Source: Tigriopus japonicus (taxonomy: Eukaryota > Arthropoda > Copepoda > Harpacticoida > Harpacticidae). From it: 64,000 nucleotides of DNA. The position numbers and the translations under genes are program-made. Location: positions 10,099,154-10,163,153 of the forward strand of contig CM021318.1 in NCBI GenBank assembly GCA_010645155.1, read 5' to 3'. Below are positions 11,880 to 24,119 of this stretch, piece after piece (positions within the stretch are counted from its first letter, which is position 1; the number at the start of each line of letters is the position of its first letter). Under the pieces are notes generated by a model. That model had not been told where the DNA came from. It searched no databases and saw only the letters and a program-made list of their open reading frames with translations.

Positions 11880-14290
11880 GTAGTATACGTATGTGGCAGT
11901 AAAAGCAGAAGTGGTAGGAAGGAGTCTCTTCGTCGGGGTGAAGTAATGTGTGCATGTACGTACGTAGTTCGTGCGTGGTGCGTGTTAGGGGGCTTTATGT
12001 AGACGGAGAGAGAGAGGAGAAGAGTCGGGAGAGATCTTCGAGGAGAGATGGATTCTGCCACAACGGAGAAGAACAAGGGGCATGCTCACTCGACTCCATT
12101 CGTCGGTACGACAGAGTACACACGACGAGCTACAAGACGGTGGTGTGATATTTGGTCCAAGGAACGAAAGAGTCTCTCTCTCTCTTTCTCTCGAGTTCTC
12201 TTACTCCGTCTCCCCTTCCCTCTATTTTGTGAGGACCGTAGATATATATATTTCTGTCCGCACTCCTACACACGCATGCTAGACCCACCCACTGTTTCTC
12301 TATTTCCTCAGGACCGAGGTAGACACATCCACATCCATCTGTACCCACTCACTTCCCCCTCGTTCTCGATGGATCCATCCATCCCAGCACACGCATGGAG
12401 AGCCATTGGCCTTCTTTGTCAGAGAGGCCAGGAGCCTTTTCCAATCCAACTGGGGAAAGAGAATGAGGGGAGCGAAGGGCTGTTTGGTGGTACCAACTAC
12501 CAAGCATTAAGTAGTGGCGCATTTGGAAGCAGGGGAGAGTCTTGGTATCACGCTACGTTTCTTCTTCATCGTCTTCCATTTGGCCTCTTTGCTTTTCTCT
12601 CTCTCTCTCTCTCTGTCGTCTTCTTTCCCTATCGTGTTGCTCGTCTTCCTTCTGCTTTGGTCTCTTTCATGTCCGTTCGTTCGTTCGTTCGTTCTCTCAA
12701 CTACGAGTTAGTTCTCTCCTCTCTTTACTTTTTCTTCTCCCGCTGGACCCTTCACAATCCGAAATCCACCGGCTACCAACTATGTACGTACGTCTACGTA
12801 GTAGGAGTACTACATACCGTACATACGTACGTACGTACGGACGGACGAATGGACAGACGTAGAGAGACGTACGTGGGTCCTGAATTCTCGGTTCACGGTT
12901 CTCTCATTCTCGTTAGCCTCGTTCTCCTTCACTCCCCCATTTCCACTTTGGAGGGAGTTGGAGAGCAGCGTTAGCGTCCTTTCAGAATTGCTGCCATGCT
13001 AGGCAAGGAGTAACCCTGCAAAATGCAGAGGCTACTAGGGAAAGAAGAGCTGGTGGACTGCATGGATGGAGGCAACATCAACGTGATTGCCTTCTTCGAT
13101 GAGCTCAAGTGCTGAGAGAGAGAGAGAAAGAGAGGAGAGAAGGGGGAATGTTATTGCTGCCGCTTCAGGCTGTTGCCTCATGTTCCTTCATTTGATTCAC
13201 CGTCAACTTGAGGGCAGTGGCCTGCTCCTTTTTTACACTTGGTGGGCTCGTAGTTCGTTCCTTCGTTCCTTCGTTCGTTCTTTCCCTCGTTTGTACGACG
13301 TACGTACGTATGGATGTAGTACGTGGTACTATCCGTAGGTCGGTCGTCCCTTCATTCCTTGGAGTGCTTCGTTGCTCGTTCTTTCGATCGATCTTCTTCT
13401 TCTTCTGCTTCTTCCTTCTTCGCTCGTTCATTCTTTCTTTCTTTTCGTTCGTTCGTTCGTTCCTTCATTCTTTGGTCGGTCGGTCTCTCTCTGTCTCTCT
13501 CTCTCTCGTTGCTTCTTTCGCTCGTTCGTTCGTTCGCTCGGTTGTTGTTCGGTGGGTCGGTCGGTGGGTCGGTCGGTCCTTCGGTGGGTCTCTTGGTGGG
13601 TCGGACGAACGAACGAACGAACGAACGAACGGTCGGTGGGTCGTTCTCTCGTCTTCTTCTACGACTACAAGACTCACTCACGTATCTACATGATCAAAAT
13701 GCGAGACTTGCTTTTCAGTCACTCTTCTTGTTGCTGTGTTCTTCTCATTCTCTCTTCTTGCCTTGAAAATTCGGTACTATGATCGACCCGTGAGCATGAT
13801 GATCATGTCTGACAAAATAGGCTTCACATAGTCTCCTTCGTGTTAGTGTGGTGTTCTGTGTTCTCAATCGTCGTCCTTACAAATACAAGTGCTGATGAGT
13901 TCATTCGCGAATAACCAACCCATCATCCTCATTAACCACATCAGCAACACCAGCAACGACATCAACAATAACATATCCAAATTCGAAACCATATCAACCA
14001 CACCAATGACAACTATTGTGATCCCTCTGAACCCATGTGAGAGCAACCAATGAATAAATCATTTCCACAACAAAACAGGTAAGAGATCAATCCTACTTTA
14101 CCATTGCCAAATTGATCAGAAGTCGCCATTTCGATTCACGAATGATCATCATCCATCCATCCATCCATCTATCTATCTATCTATCCATCCGTTCGTTCGT
14201 TCGTTCGTCGTGCTGAGGATGATAGAAAGGCGACCTGAAATTACCATGCAAGCCGAACGAACGAACGAAAGAACGAAGGGACGACAGTCC
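11880..14290. repeat. simple-sequence-repeat island (TTCG, GGTC, GTAC, CT, ATCC)
   Basis: This 2.4-kb stretch is richer in GC than its surroundings and is packed with microsatellites. It has (CT)n at 12174-12190 and 12597-12616, (CGTT)n at 12673-12695, (GTAC)n at 12818-12842, (GA)n at 13114-13130, (TTCG)n at 13255-13290 and 13440-13470, GGTC/GGTGGGTC blocks at 13472-13600, (ACGA)n at 13607-13631, and ATCC/ATCT/TTCG tracts at 14150-14208 answered by CGAA at 14256-14275. The long open frames inside it, giving Arg-Ser-Phe-Val-type repeats in several frames and strands, are by-products of the tetranucleotides. A regulatory or 5'-UTR role for the CXXC gene 3 kb downstream is possible but unproven. 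Confidence 0.85.
13023..13115 (+). CDS. possible 30-residue small ORF in the repeat island
   Basis: Between two microsatellite blocks lies a short non-repetitive segment. A splice-acceptor-like CTTTCAG ends at 12988. It is followed by a six-codon ORF (ATG at 12994) and then by an ATG at 13023 opening a 30-codon frame with balanced amino-acid use (MQRLLGKEELVDCMDG, then NINVIAFFDELKC and a stop). This could be a micropeptide, an upstream ORF in a 5' leader exon, or chance. No family is recognised. Confidence 0.2.
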   Translation: MQRLLGKEELVDCMDGGNINVIAFFDELKC

Positions 14291-15511
14291 AACAAGACCG
14301 GGGGCTCCTGGCTCAAACACTTTGAGCACTCTGCCGCCTGGATCATCATGTACTAGTACAATACAAGTTGAGGAGGAGAGTAAAGTACAGGGTGCGCCCA
14401 CATCAGGTCAACGACAACCAACGATGCGATGCTGGAGATTTTCGTTTGCTCGATCAATCCATTCAAAACTCAAGCGAGTGTTGCAAGTTCGACTTGTAGC
14501 AATGGATACATGAACGAAAGTTGAAGAAGGTGTTCGTTCACTAAGCTTGAAGCGTAGCAGTTTGGGAAGGTTGGCAGGATTGAATAAATGGAAAAGTTTG
14601 GACCAAGGCAGCTTAACAACCTTCGTATTTGCTAAATCTAAACGATGAGAGCCAAGGGAACCTTTGTTGTAAAGAATGAAACACATACAAGAATTTTAAT
14701 GGGTTACCGGGCGTGATCGCGATGTTTGAGCAAATCATCAACGTCTTCAGACGAGTTTTGACGGGAAAGTACGTTGAGCCATTGAACTTGAGGGAAGAAC
14801 GCTGTATCATCTTCAAGTGTAGGGCCATCCAAAAATTTCCATCCTACATCATTTGTAATGTTTGGGCAATACTTATTTTTTGCGCTCCTTCGGCAGTTTT
14901 TCACCATCTGTGAAATATTTTTGTGCCATTCAGTTTTCGCTTTTTTTAACATGGAGGAAAAAGTGAAAAATACATGTTCTATTTGGAACATATTTAGCAT
15001 TGCTACTAGATTTCCAAAGGCAACGAAGCCACGTAACTTAAAACTGAAACTAACTGCTTTAGCAAGAACATATTTGCCACATGGTTTGATGGGGGACTGA
15101 AAGGGCTCTCAACTGAAACCTTAGGTTTCGACTGAAAGAGGGTTTAACCGAAACAGTTTCTCAGGTGAATATGAATCAATAACAAACGAAAGGTTTAAGT
15201 GCCTTGATTGTTGTGCGATTTGTAAAAGGGCAAATAATGGCTTCAACAGTTTGTGGGCTGAAGAAAGCTCTTTTCAAAGTCCATGCTTTATATTTCTTGT
15301 AAGCCTTCTTTCGGTTTTGGTAAGGTTTAACCAAACCCGAACCCAAAATTTCGACGAGAATTTCAATCTTATACTCTTCATATTCCTGTCATGAAATTCC
15401 GTATCCTCTATAGTGTTTTTCTGCAAATTTTAGTCCTGCTAATGGGTCCAGTGCGCTAAAGGTTACCTCAAAGGTGTTTGATCAGAAATAGGCCTTCTGG
15501 AGAGATAATTG
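14291..15511. other. intergenic stretch, repeat scraps only
   Basis: Short frames on both strands lack domains. CCGAAA/TTTCGG repeat relics occur around 15100-15340. Nothing else was recognised. Confidence 0.3.
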
Positions 15512-16344
15512 TAGGGATGGGCAAAAAGCGCAAATAAACATTGACTTTTAGTTACCAAAAATCACACAAAACCAATCCAAAAGCGCAGAAAAAGGTCAAA
15601 ATCGCAAATAAACTCCAAAAATGGCAAAAAGCCCAAAAGTTTGCCATACATAAAGCCTTGGATGCTTTCTTGTCTTCTTCATTATTTAATCTTGAAGAGC
15701 AATATTAAATAGCTTTGGTTAACCAATAATACGCCAGCCGACGCTGGGAATCTTCAAGTTTACAAAAATGTAATCCACTTTAGTTGTTGAAGATAAAGTT
15801 TTTCTCGTTTTGTTTTTATATAGCTTGTTGAAAAAGGTTAGCAAACTGGCGAGAAAAATCCTCTAGATTTTGGGAAAACAGCAAAAGCTGAACAAAAAGT
15901 ACTTGACTTAAAGATACCTTAAATTTATTTTCTTTCAAAAAAGGTAATTAAAAAACTAAAGTAGGAAAAATGTTGCTGATGTGAAAGGATGTATACTCAT
16001 ATTCAACATATTTTATATGATGAATATGATTAAATCGTATTTTATCATATATTATATATTCTCATATTCAGGCATAATTTTGGTTTCGAATTATGAGAAT
16101 TTCAGTGATTTACGTCTTTCTTGTTTGCCTGAGTTTTGCAATTTGTGTTGAATAATATTTGATTTTCAAATCTAAAAAAATGCTAAAGATTGACATTTTC
16201 CTAAAATGAATAGAAAATTTTGGACAATTTGAATGTTTTTGGCCAAATTCGCGAAAAAATTTGCAAATGAAGGGGACAAGTGCAAAAAGGCCGAAAAATA
16301 GTTCATGTTGTCAAAACTCTTTTAACACGTTTTGCCCGTCCCTA
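15512..16344 (+). mobile_element. non-autonomous DNA transposon, TAGGGATGGGCAAAA family, copy 1
   Basis: The ends are TAGGGATGGGCAAAA (15512) and TTTTGCCCGTCCCTA (ending 16344), inverted repeats with one mismatch. The 0.83-kb interior has no coding potential and many GCAAAA/AAAAGGC words. A second, inverted copy lies at about 53553-54358 and shares interior landmarks such as GGTCAAAATCGCAAATAAA, TCTTGAAGAGCAA and AAATGAATAGAAAATTTT. No clear target duplication was seen. Confidence 0.68.
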
Positions 16345-17209
16345 ACTGACTTTTTTACTCGTGAATTTCAAGAAGTAAAGTACACGAAGCCATACTACTT
16401 GCACCTTGAACGGTATGTGAACAGAAAATACCATTTGACTACTTGCTTAATGAGAGCTTCTTCGTAAAAAAAATTGGAAAGGCTGCTTTTCACGCTTCAC
16501 GTTCATTTGATTCCATCTCCCAAGCATACGTATCAACTACGAGAATTGCCATTTTTTTACACGGAGTTTTATTTCTTAATCGTTATTGAATAGAGCTTGG
16601 AGATGCATAAACGTATGGGTGGAATCAATGTATAGTATGTTTATCCTCGGTCAAGACCTGGTGGAACTGAATTGTTTGGTAGGAGATGACTCCTCTTAGG
16701 AGGTGGAAGTTGTCACGAAGGAGGTCCAATTTGTTTTGCCCTAATCGAGGCCTAGAAACGCACAATCCAACGCGTGGAGCGTGCCCAACTTTTTCCTCTG
16801 CCGTAGACTGCAGTAGGTAGGCACAGGATCCAAGGCAGGATCTGAGAGGACTAGGAAATGGACCCACAACAGTTCAGAAGATCAACCACGAGTAGAGGCT
16901 GTCTTTCGCTTGATTCGCTCTGCGTCTTTGAGAATCTCTCTGGATGGCCTTTGATATTCTCGTGTTCTGTTATCCAATATTGCATTGTCTGAGTAATGAA
17001 CATGCGCAGCTTATTCAATAGTATGGTTGGGAACCTGGCGCAATTTCGGCGGCATCATGAGGAGAGTCATCTTATTCACTTGTTCTAATGAAAGTTTCCT
17101 GATGTTTTTATTTCAGGTCTAATTCATGAATCGAAAGAAAAATCAGTCTTTGAATACGGAGAAATCCTTAATAATCAGACATCGGATTTCCCAAAAATTT
17201 CAATAAACC
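16345..17209. other. upstream region of the CXXC gene
   Basis: No coding feature is supported. A good acceptor (TTTTATTTCAG, ending 17116) suggests that the CXXC gene's leader is spliced and that its first non-coding exon lies further upstream. Nothing else was recognised. Confidence 0.4.
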
Positions 17210-19725
17210 ATGGGCAATAAGAAAGCTTCTTCCAATAAGAGCAATCGATCTGGTCGTTCCACTGCAGTCAATAATGCCTTACCGTCGACGGAAAGTGATG
17301 AGCACAAGGACGAAAATGCCGTGAACCGAGAGATTGCCGCTCTGCTCTTAAATCTCCATACCTCCAGAGAAAAGGGGTCCGAGCACTATGCCCCTTCCAA
17401 GGAGACCTCTCCTCCAAGTGGGGAAGATATAGCCATCGATCTATCAAAAAGCAATCAATCGAAATCCCAATGCTCAAGTTTTGTCTCGACCGAGGCCCAC
17501 GTGGTAGGCCGATGTCATCCACCAACTTCGGTTCACTCAACCACAATCATAACCTCGGCAGCACACCCACCCATCGCTGAGAAAAAGCCAGTCATGTCCT
17601 CGCATGATGGCACTTTAGATCTAACCAAGAGAGCGAGCGGTGATCTTGAACCACCTGCCCTGTTCCAGGGACTTTCCTCTTTAAATGACCTTGAAAGGTC
17701 TCAGGTTTCTTCCATGAGCTCTAATTATCTCCTCCAAAACCTACTGATGGGTAAAATGCAACAGATTGTGTCTGGAAAGGCCACCCAAGCCGATGCAACT
17801 AAGCTTTTATCTTCTTTGGTGCCATCTACAAGCCCTTCTTCACAAACTGGATGCAAGCTATCCTTCCCAACCAAGCCTTTACCTGCAAAAACCTTGTCCT
17901 TGAATACTTCAATTAATGAAGCCAAGCCCCCCGATTCAGTGTTGAAATCTCCGCTTTCCATTTTTTCCGCAAACAATTGCAATAGTCATTCGGCTGCAGC
18001 CGCAGCAGCGGCCTTCAATGGCACTGGATCTCCACTCACTTTGCCAGTTCTCCCCACTTCACCTCATCCTAATGTTCCAAGACCAGGCAATCAGTCGTCC
18101 CAAGGGTCGGATAATAAGTCTGCCAACAACATTCCGTTGCTCTGTGGACAAATAGTGGCACAACTCAACGGGCTTTTGTTTCTGGTTCATAGCCTTAACA
18201 GCCCGCAGATTGAGCTTAACCTTGAGAGTCAATTGAACGCTATTTACTCGCATTTGCAAGAACTCGTTGGAACTGTCGAGCAAGTCAAGCAGAGACAAGC
18301 TGAAGAAACAAATGAAAGCAAAGGCATAATAAAGAAGGAAGAGGAGACCTCCCCTGACCAACAATTGCCATATTCACATACCCGTAAATCCTCACCACAA
18401 AGGCACAACGGAGTAGGAAAGGATGACAAAAATCTAGCTTACAACAACAATGCACGCAATTCATCAAATATTACCAACGCTCCGTATACAGATTTGAATC
18501 CTACCAAACTCTCAGAGGAATCGGAGCACCAGGTGGAATCATCGACAAATGCCTCGCCTAATGGCAAACGCCGCAGGGGTAGACCTCCTAAGCATTCGAA
18601 CCTGGACGGTCCAGGATCTGGAAATGCTCTAAACAAACGATCTCGAGGATCTCAGGATGGCACAGGGGAGAGAGAGTCCAAAATGCAACATTCGAGCCCC
18701 ACCTCGGAGGCTCAATCGTCTTCTTGTGGGTTTTCCAAAGTGTCGGCCAATGGTTCCATCGGTGGGAAAGGCATTCGGAATCGCGTGTTTTGCGGAGAGT
18801 GTCCCGGTTGTTTAAAGAATGACGATTGTGGACGATGCCGATATTGCAAAGATAAGACCAAATTTGGTGGCCAGAACCGATTACGTCAAAAGTGTCTCCA
18901 TCGGCGATGTCAAATGGATACACATCGTCGTCGAGCCAGCCAAGGCACTGTCAATACTGGCGCTGGTGGCAAAAAGGCTCCTGCTTTGGCCGTATCTGAG
19001 CAACAACATTCGAGATCGTTCAGCAAACGAACTCCCAGACGATCCCCTAGTCCCAATGCCATTTACAGCGGTGTCGATTTGGCCAGACTGGCCGCGACTG
19101 CGGCTGCTGAACTGGCTTCGCAGAACCAGATCCTCTCGAAGCAAGAAGCTAATGGCCAAGAAAACGGGATTTCCACGATTGCAGGTACTAACATAGGGCA
19201 AATGCATTGGCCAATTTGAAAGAGTTGCTTCCTTTGGTTAGGACTATGAATACTTGAGCTAAAGCCTGAACTATGCCTTATTCCTTTCCAGATGAAAAGC
19301 ACACCTCTGGAGAGCAGCAGAGCCAACAAGAGAGAGATTCTCCGGACCACAGTCCCCATATTTCTGTCAAAACCACCAACAATGCAAATGGAGGCGGAGG
19401 CCTAAGTGATGAGGAGGGAGAAGACTCGCGATTGGGAGGTCGCTCACAATCCAGGATTGACAAGTGGAAGGCCAAACACGAGGCTATGCTCAGATTAGCA
19501 GAGGATAAAACTACGGCTAGTCCCCGTGTAAATGAACAACCAGAGCATGAGGGCTCCACAGAAGAGCACATGGACGAAGATCAAAACGAGAAACCAGACG
19601 ACAAACTTCCACCCATTCCAGATATTGAGGCCAATGGTGTTTGCATCAACTTGGACGAGGATCTTCTTCCATCAAAACCACTGACTCGGCATGGTGCTTC
19701 TGTTCAACAGGCGCTCAGCGTTTAA
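17210..19725 (+). CDS. AT-hook and CXXC zinc-finger nuclear protein
   Basis: Two coding exons, 17210-19184 and 19292-19725, joined by a 107-bp intron (donor GCAG|GTACTA, acceptor TTTCCAG; a GAT codon is split). Total 802 residues. The start is an ATG in a strong CCATGG context with TAA in frame two codons upstream. An AT-hook (KRRRGRPPK, about 453-461) is followed by a CXXC finger (about 526-568) with all eight cysteines (CGECPGC, CGRCRYC, then two single Cys) and the KFGG motif. This is the CFP1/KDM2/DNMT1/MLL-type class that binds unmethylated CpG DNA, not the TET/CXXC4-5 class. The N-terminal half is Ser/Thr-rich and disordered with a poly-Ala run near 263 and IDLS/LDLT motifs resembling CtBP-binding sites. 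No PHD, JmjC, SET or methyltransferase domain is present, so it is probably a chromatin-targeting factor. Its exact orthologue is not recognised. Confidence 0.9.
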
Positions 19726-21469
19726 GCCCATCAAAATCCACAAATTGAGTGGGCTTCTTTAAAAATCACGTCTAACCCGATTGTACAGGCCCTAACTCAT
19801 CATATCATCTTAGCTCGAAACAAACTCGATTAACTCCTTTCATGACTACTGTAGTAGTGTAGCAGCATTTTCCCCCGCTCGATCTATTTTTCTCAATCAA
19901 CCACCCCACTCGAAGATTTTCTGATTATTATTATTATTACATACCAGGGACAGAGAAGCAGAGGCGATGTAAATTTGTTCGAAGTCGCAATTTGGACAGT
20001 GGTCTAGTCTACTAGGATGTTGGGACAAACTCCTTAGAGAAAACCCTTCTGCCAGCACCATTCAACCTTTTTCACAAACTAGTTACTCATCTTCAATCCT
20101 CATCCCAAATATCATGGTTCCGCATTTTCCCTGCAAACTACCCTTTGACTTCATCCATTCATCTTGTTGTCCTTACGATCTTACGATCGATCAAGCCCTG
20201 TGTGGGAGAAAAAACCCCAGGCAACATTGCATATCTTTCCACCAATTGTCAATCAACAATCATTATCCATCTATTAAGAATTTGATTCCATTTCCCCTGT
20301 CTTTTTGACCCTTTAAAAGTGCCTCCATTACTTGAAGCATGAATCTCAACTGCAATATCCCCTCCATCAAGAATAACCTTCCCTTTGGGAGTGAAGAACG
20401 AACATGATGTACTCCAAACATATCAACATCGACAACAACATCATCATCATCATCATCATCAGACGTATAGGACAGAAAATTTGTCACTCATATTCCATAT
20501 ATACCAAGTTATCCATTTTTGAAGCTCAATTGTTAAGGTCTCAAATTATTTGCTGACAACTTGTGTACAAATTTTGACATACCATCCTCGCTATTAAACA
20601 ATTTTCCCCATTCATCAAAAATCGCGTTCTTTGGCTCTAATCATGCTTTTTTCAAGCTTGCGGCTCATCAAAATATTTGTAGACATCCATCCTAAAATGC
20701 AATCTGGGAGGGACTAAATATAAAAAAATATAAAATAACTTAAACTGCAGCGGGAATTTTTAGCATTTTCAGTTGTCATTCGAGGAATCAAATTGGAGCT
20801 TTTTCAATTATTCCCTATAAAAAACCAATTTTCAAGGATTGCCACGTAATGGTAAACCCAAATTGCTGGCAGCTGTAGGTTTGATTAAGCTAAAGAAAGA
20901 AGTAATGAAAAAATGGTTGACATTCAATAAAATACACACATCTACTTTTTTTTGCAATCCACCAGCATTTTGACTATGTTTTTGCTTAAAATTGCCTTTC
21001 ATGGTCCACCAGCAAAATGCCCATAAAAGAATTTAGATCTTCCGATGTTCTAATTGATAATGTGGGACACTTAGGAGAATATGCAAATATTATAAGTGTA
21101 ATCAAATCCAAAACCATCGATGCCTTGAGAACATGAAACCTAATGTCATTCGCCAACATTTGTGATGACAACATGAGGGTCTGACGCATTGACGTCATTG
21201 TTCCTCCAAATAAGTTGAAGATGAACTCAAGTGCGTTTGGTGCAAAATGAATGATTCATTTTCCCGGACAGAAAAGCTCATCTCAAGTTGTTTTAAATTT
21301 CCTTTGATGATTTTCATTTGCACCTATTAGAAAAACTTCCGCGTCAATTAATAATAACCTGTTGCCGATTAAAGTAGCGTTTGAGGTTGTTGAAACATGA
21401 TTAGATTTCTTCATATCAAATTTTGGAAACTTAAGGCGTTATAATATGAAATGCGACATAATGGAACAA
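19726..21469. other. 3' flank of the CXXC gene and intergenic DNA
   Basis: This holds an (ATT)n tract near 19925-19938 and a (CAT)n tract at 20440-20460, both short microsatellites. Otherwise it is AT-rich DNA without a gene. Part of it is probably the 3' UTR of the CXXC gene, but no close AATAAA was found. Confidence 0.4.
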
Positions 21470-21474
21470 GGGAG

Positions 21475-21605
21475 TAAACGTGGTCTCGTGTTGTCGTTTT
21501 TAACGCAGCTTCTGTAATGAGAGAGGTCCTAGGTTCGATTCTGGCCGGGCGAGGCTCAATCCTCCGACCCTAGTACCAACAATAAAAAAAGTATTAAGCA
21601 TACCG
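21475..21605 (+). mobile_element. tRNA-derived SINE head
   Basis: A B-box-like TAGGTTCGATTCTGG (about 21531-21545) and an A-box-like GTGGTCTCGTG about 45 bases upstream sit in a tRNA-like segment, followed by an A-rich stretch (AATAAAAAAAG). Cloverleaf pairing is poor, so it is not a tRNA gene. The GC-richer 300 bp after it (to about 21950) may be the rest of the element. Confidence 0.5.
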
Positions 21606-22194
21606 TGAGTTGCAAGATTATCAGCCCCATTACTTCATTTTGGTGGTCCAGGGACCACCCTCATTCATCGCAGTCAACAAAAGGTTACACTATTTTACGG
21701 GAGGACCTCAGCCACGCTCCGAGCGCCAAAATATTCGGAGAAGTGGTTTCTTATGGCAGTCATCTGGACTCAGTGTGTTTCCCGAAAGGGGTACCACCTC
21801 ATAGGGCTGGACTAATTCAAGGACCCCTGATTATGTGGGGATGCTGTATGGAGATGCTATGTGGAAGTGGGCCACAATATCTCTCAATTATGTTCGCAAC
21901 GTCTGCAAGGGTTTCAAGCCCCACCTCCTGATAGTTATTGCCCTGAGAGAGGCTATATTAATTAAATTTGTTCTGAAATGTTAAATAACCAAATTCTAGC
22001 AAACCAAAACCGATCGCACCCAATCGTTTAGTCAAAATAGTCCTTCCCTTATTTATTTTTTTTGCAATCGGTATTGTTTTGGGCCCTTTGAAACACCGCT
22101 TTACTTTGATTTCACTAAAACTTGTTCTATGTACCAAATAGAGGGGCTAAAAAAACAGATGATGCACACATTGAACCCAAGGGGTTTAAACCAA

Positions 22195-22625
22195 TTGATA
22201 CTCATTAGTAGGGCCCGAAAAAATATTTTCAAAAAAAGTGACAAAATATCCGAAAAATGTATCTTCTTCAAAAGCCATTTTTATATTTTCAGGCCGTATA
22301 TTTACGGCCAAATGCATCAAATTCCCCAAAAACAAATTCGGAAAATCCGTGCACACCGACAAATATACCAAATAATGGTGTTGTCAACAATTATTTCTTC
22401 AATAGCCGGCTACAACGCCATTATTTGGTGTTTTTGTCGGTGTGCAATGATTTTCCGAATTTGTTTTTGGGAAATTTGATGCATTTGGCCGTGTTTGGAG
22501 GCATACTTAACATGACTACACACATAACATGAAGTTGACTTGAAAACACAATTTTCAAATTGCCTCAATAGATGGTGCAGTTTTTTTTCGAGTTTGCCAG
22601 TAGTTTTGGTTGTCAATGTCTAATC
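22195..22625 (-). mobile_element. foldback repeat family X, copy 1
   Basis: Two arms, about 22305-22392 and 22412-22500, are reverse complements. Landmarks are GCCAAATGCATCAAATT, AAACAAATTCGGAAAAT, CACACCGACAAA and CCAAATAATGG, and they flank a 20-base centre. Flanking parts (GGGCCCGAAAAAATATTT on one side, CAATAGATGGTGCAGTTTTTT on the other) recur in inverted orientation at 53225-53560, so this is a dispersed family. Open frames running through both strands of the palindrome are artefacts. Confidence 0.65.
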
Positions 22626-23872
22626 TCAGGACAAATACAATTTTGTAGAGGTTTTTTGTATTTCGGTTAATCCTTGCTGAGCATTGATCATTCATTTGTT
22701 TTCCTGTTTTGCTTAAAATATTTTTTCTGGCTCAAATATTCGAAACATATTGATTTCTTTCTTGAAACAACCAAAACATTTAGAAAAATGGAGGAAAAAC
22801 GGAAAAACATTTTAAGAATGTTTTATATCAAAATAATATTTCCAAGCCCTACTCATTAATGTTGGAGAGCCAAATATGTAAATTTCGAGCCATGTACCCT
22901 AAATACTTTCCCTCTACTCTTTACTATTGGGGAATGACTTTTTGTCAACATGCCTTAAATGGGCAATGGCATTGAGATGGGGCAAGATGTTGTTCCCTAA
23001 TTTGACACTGCAATGTACATCTGAAAAATCTTTGGAAGCATGATGTTGAGACATTTGATTGCAGTTATTGATGATTTGGTAGCCAAAATAAGTGTTATGC
23101 CGAATCAAATGGTTCTAATAATGCCAAAGCATTATTAGCCCAAGGGTCCTTTATTGGGAGTCTGTTGAAAGCCAAGCAACTCTCAAATGGTCCATGGTAT
23201 TGTGCAGTGTATAAAATGGATACAATCATGAAGTGCACCATCTAGTATTTTAATGTGAGAACAGCCCGCCAATTAATTTTCCTTCAGATGCATGGGCTTG
23301 TAGAGAGGAACGATCACTAACAAGTTTTGAACAAAGGGAAGTACTTAGAATGTTGATTAGGGACTGAAAATGGACCTGCAATGGGTTTTGGGGGAAATCC
23401 CATGATAAAGACCAAAATATCTATAGTTCCATTGGCAATCACGCCATCAATATTTGAGACGTTTTGGTTGGTGCAAAACTGATGTACGGTCGTCGCTAGG
23501 GACCCTAATATACAGACTGGCCTTTGGAGGCTAACATGGTGTGATCACTGTTCAGTGCTGACAATTAATGCTGATGATTAGACAAGACATAGCATCTGCA
23601 TTCAGCTAATTCTGACGGAGATCAATAACAGCCCAGAGTACTTCTTTGTTGTAGATTGTCAGTCACCCAATCATGAGACATTAATTGGTGCTTGTTTAAA
23701 CTTCACACTAGTTATAATTCACTTTTTACATAACAATCACATACTTTAGACAAAATTGCAGCAGGCTTGAAGATTTTCACTAACCAAACTGTGCTATCAA
23801 ATGAACTAATTAGTTTAAATGTGTTTCTGTTAAGAAAAGGTTTCCTTCAATTGTGAACTTATGCTTCCCGCA
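22626..23872. other. intergenic stretch, nothing recognised
   Basis: No coding or repeat feature can be supported. Confidence 0.3.
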
Positions 23873-24060
23873 TGTTGGAAGACGTCACATATGATACTTG
23901 TCAGTGAGGCTTTCATAGATGTTGTATTTGTGTCCTGCTCTCCTACTATGCTCTTGCTCACTTCTAGTCATTCCATGCCCTTGTGTATATATAAGCCCAT
24001 GTCCAAGTCAATAAAGCGTCTAGTCAGCAACTGAAACATGCCCATATAACATGGCAGAGT
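23873..24060 (+). mobile_element. possible solo LTR
   Basis: The segment starts TGTTGGAAGACGTCAC and contains a TATA box (TATATATAAG, around 23986-23995). AATAAA follows at 24010-24015, an order typical of a compact LTR of a Ty3/gypsy-like element. No partner LTR or coding region was found, and the boundaries are uncertain. Confidence 0.3.
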
Positions 24061-24119
24061 ACAGTGGGTGGTAACCACATCCTCAGGTGGAAGAACTCTG
24101 TGCTCCCATCATCTATCAA

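Noticed and set aside
12048..12974. Open frame of about 308 codons on the plus strand
   Set aside because: It runs through CT, CGTT and GTAC microsatellites and has overlapping open frames on both strands; the composition is driven by repeats, with no domain.
13165..13766. Several Arg/Ser/Phe/Val-repeat open frames on both strands
   Set aside because: These are translations of TTCG/GGTC tetranucleotide repeats in different frames.
21475..21560. Possible tRNA gene on the plus strand
   Set aside because: Only promoter boxes are convincing; the cloverleaf is poor and A-rich sequence follows, so it was called a SINE head.
21605..21931. 108-codon plus-strand frame
   Set aside because: It has no true ATG at its start, no domain, and lies next to a SINE head; probably repeat sequence.
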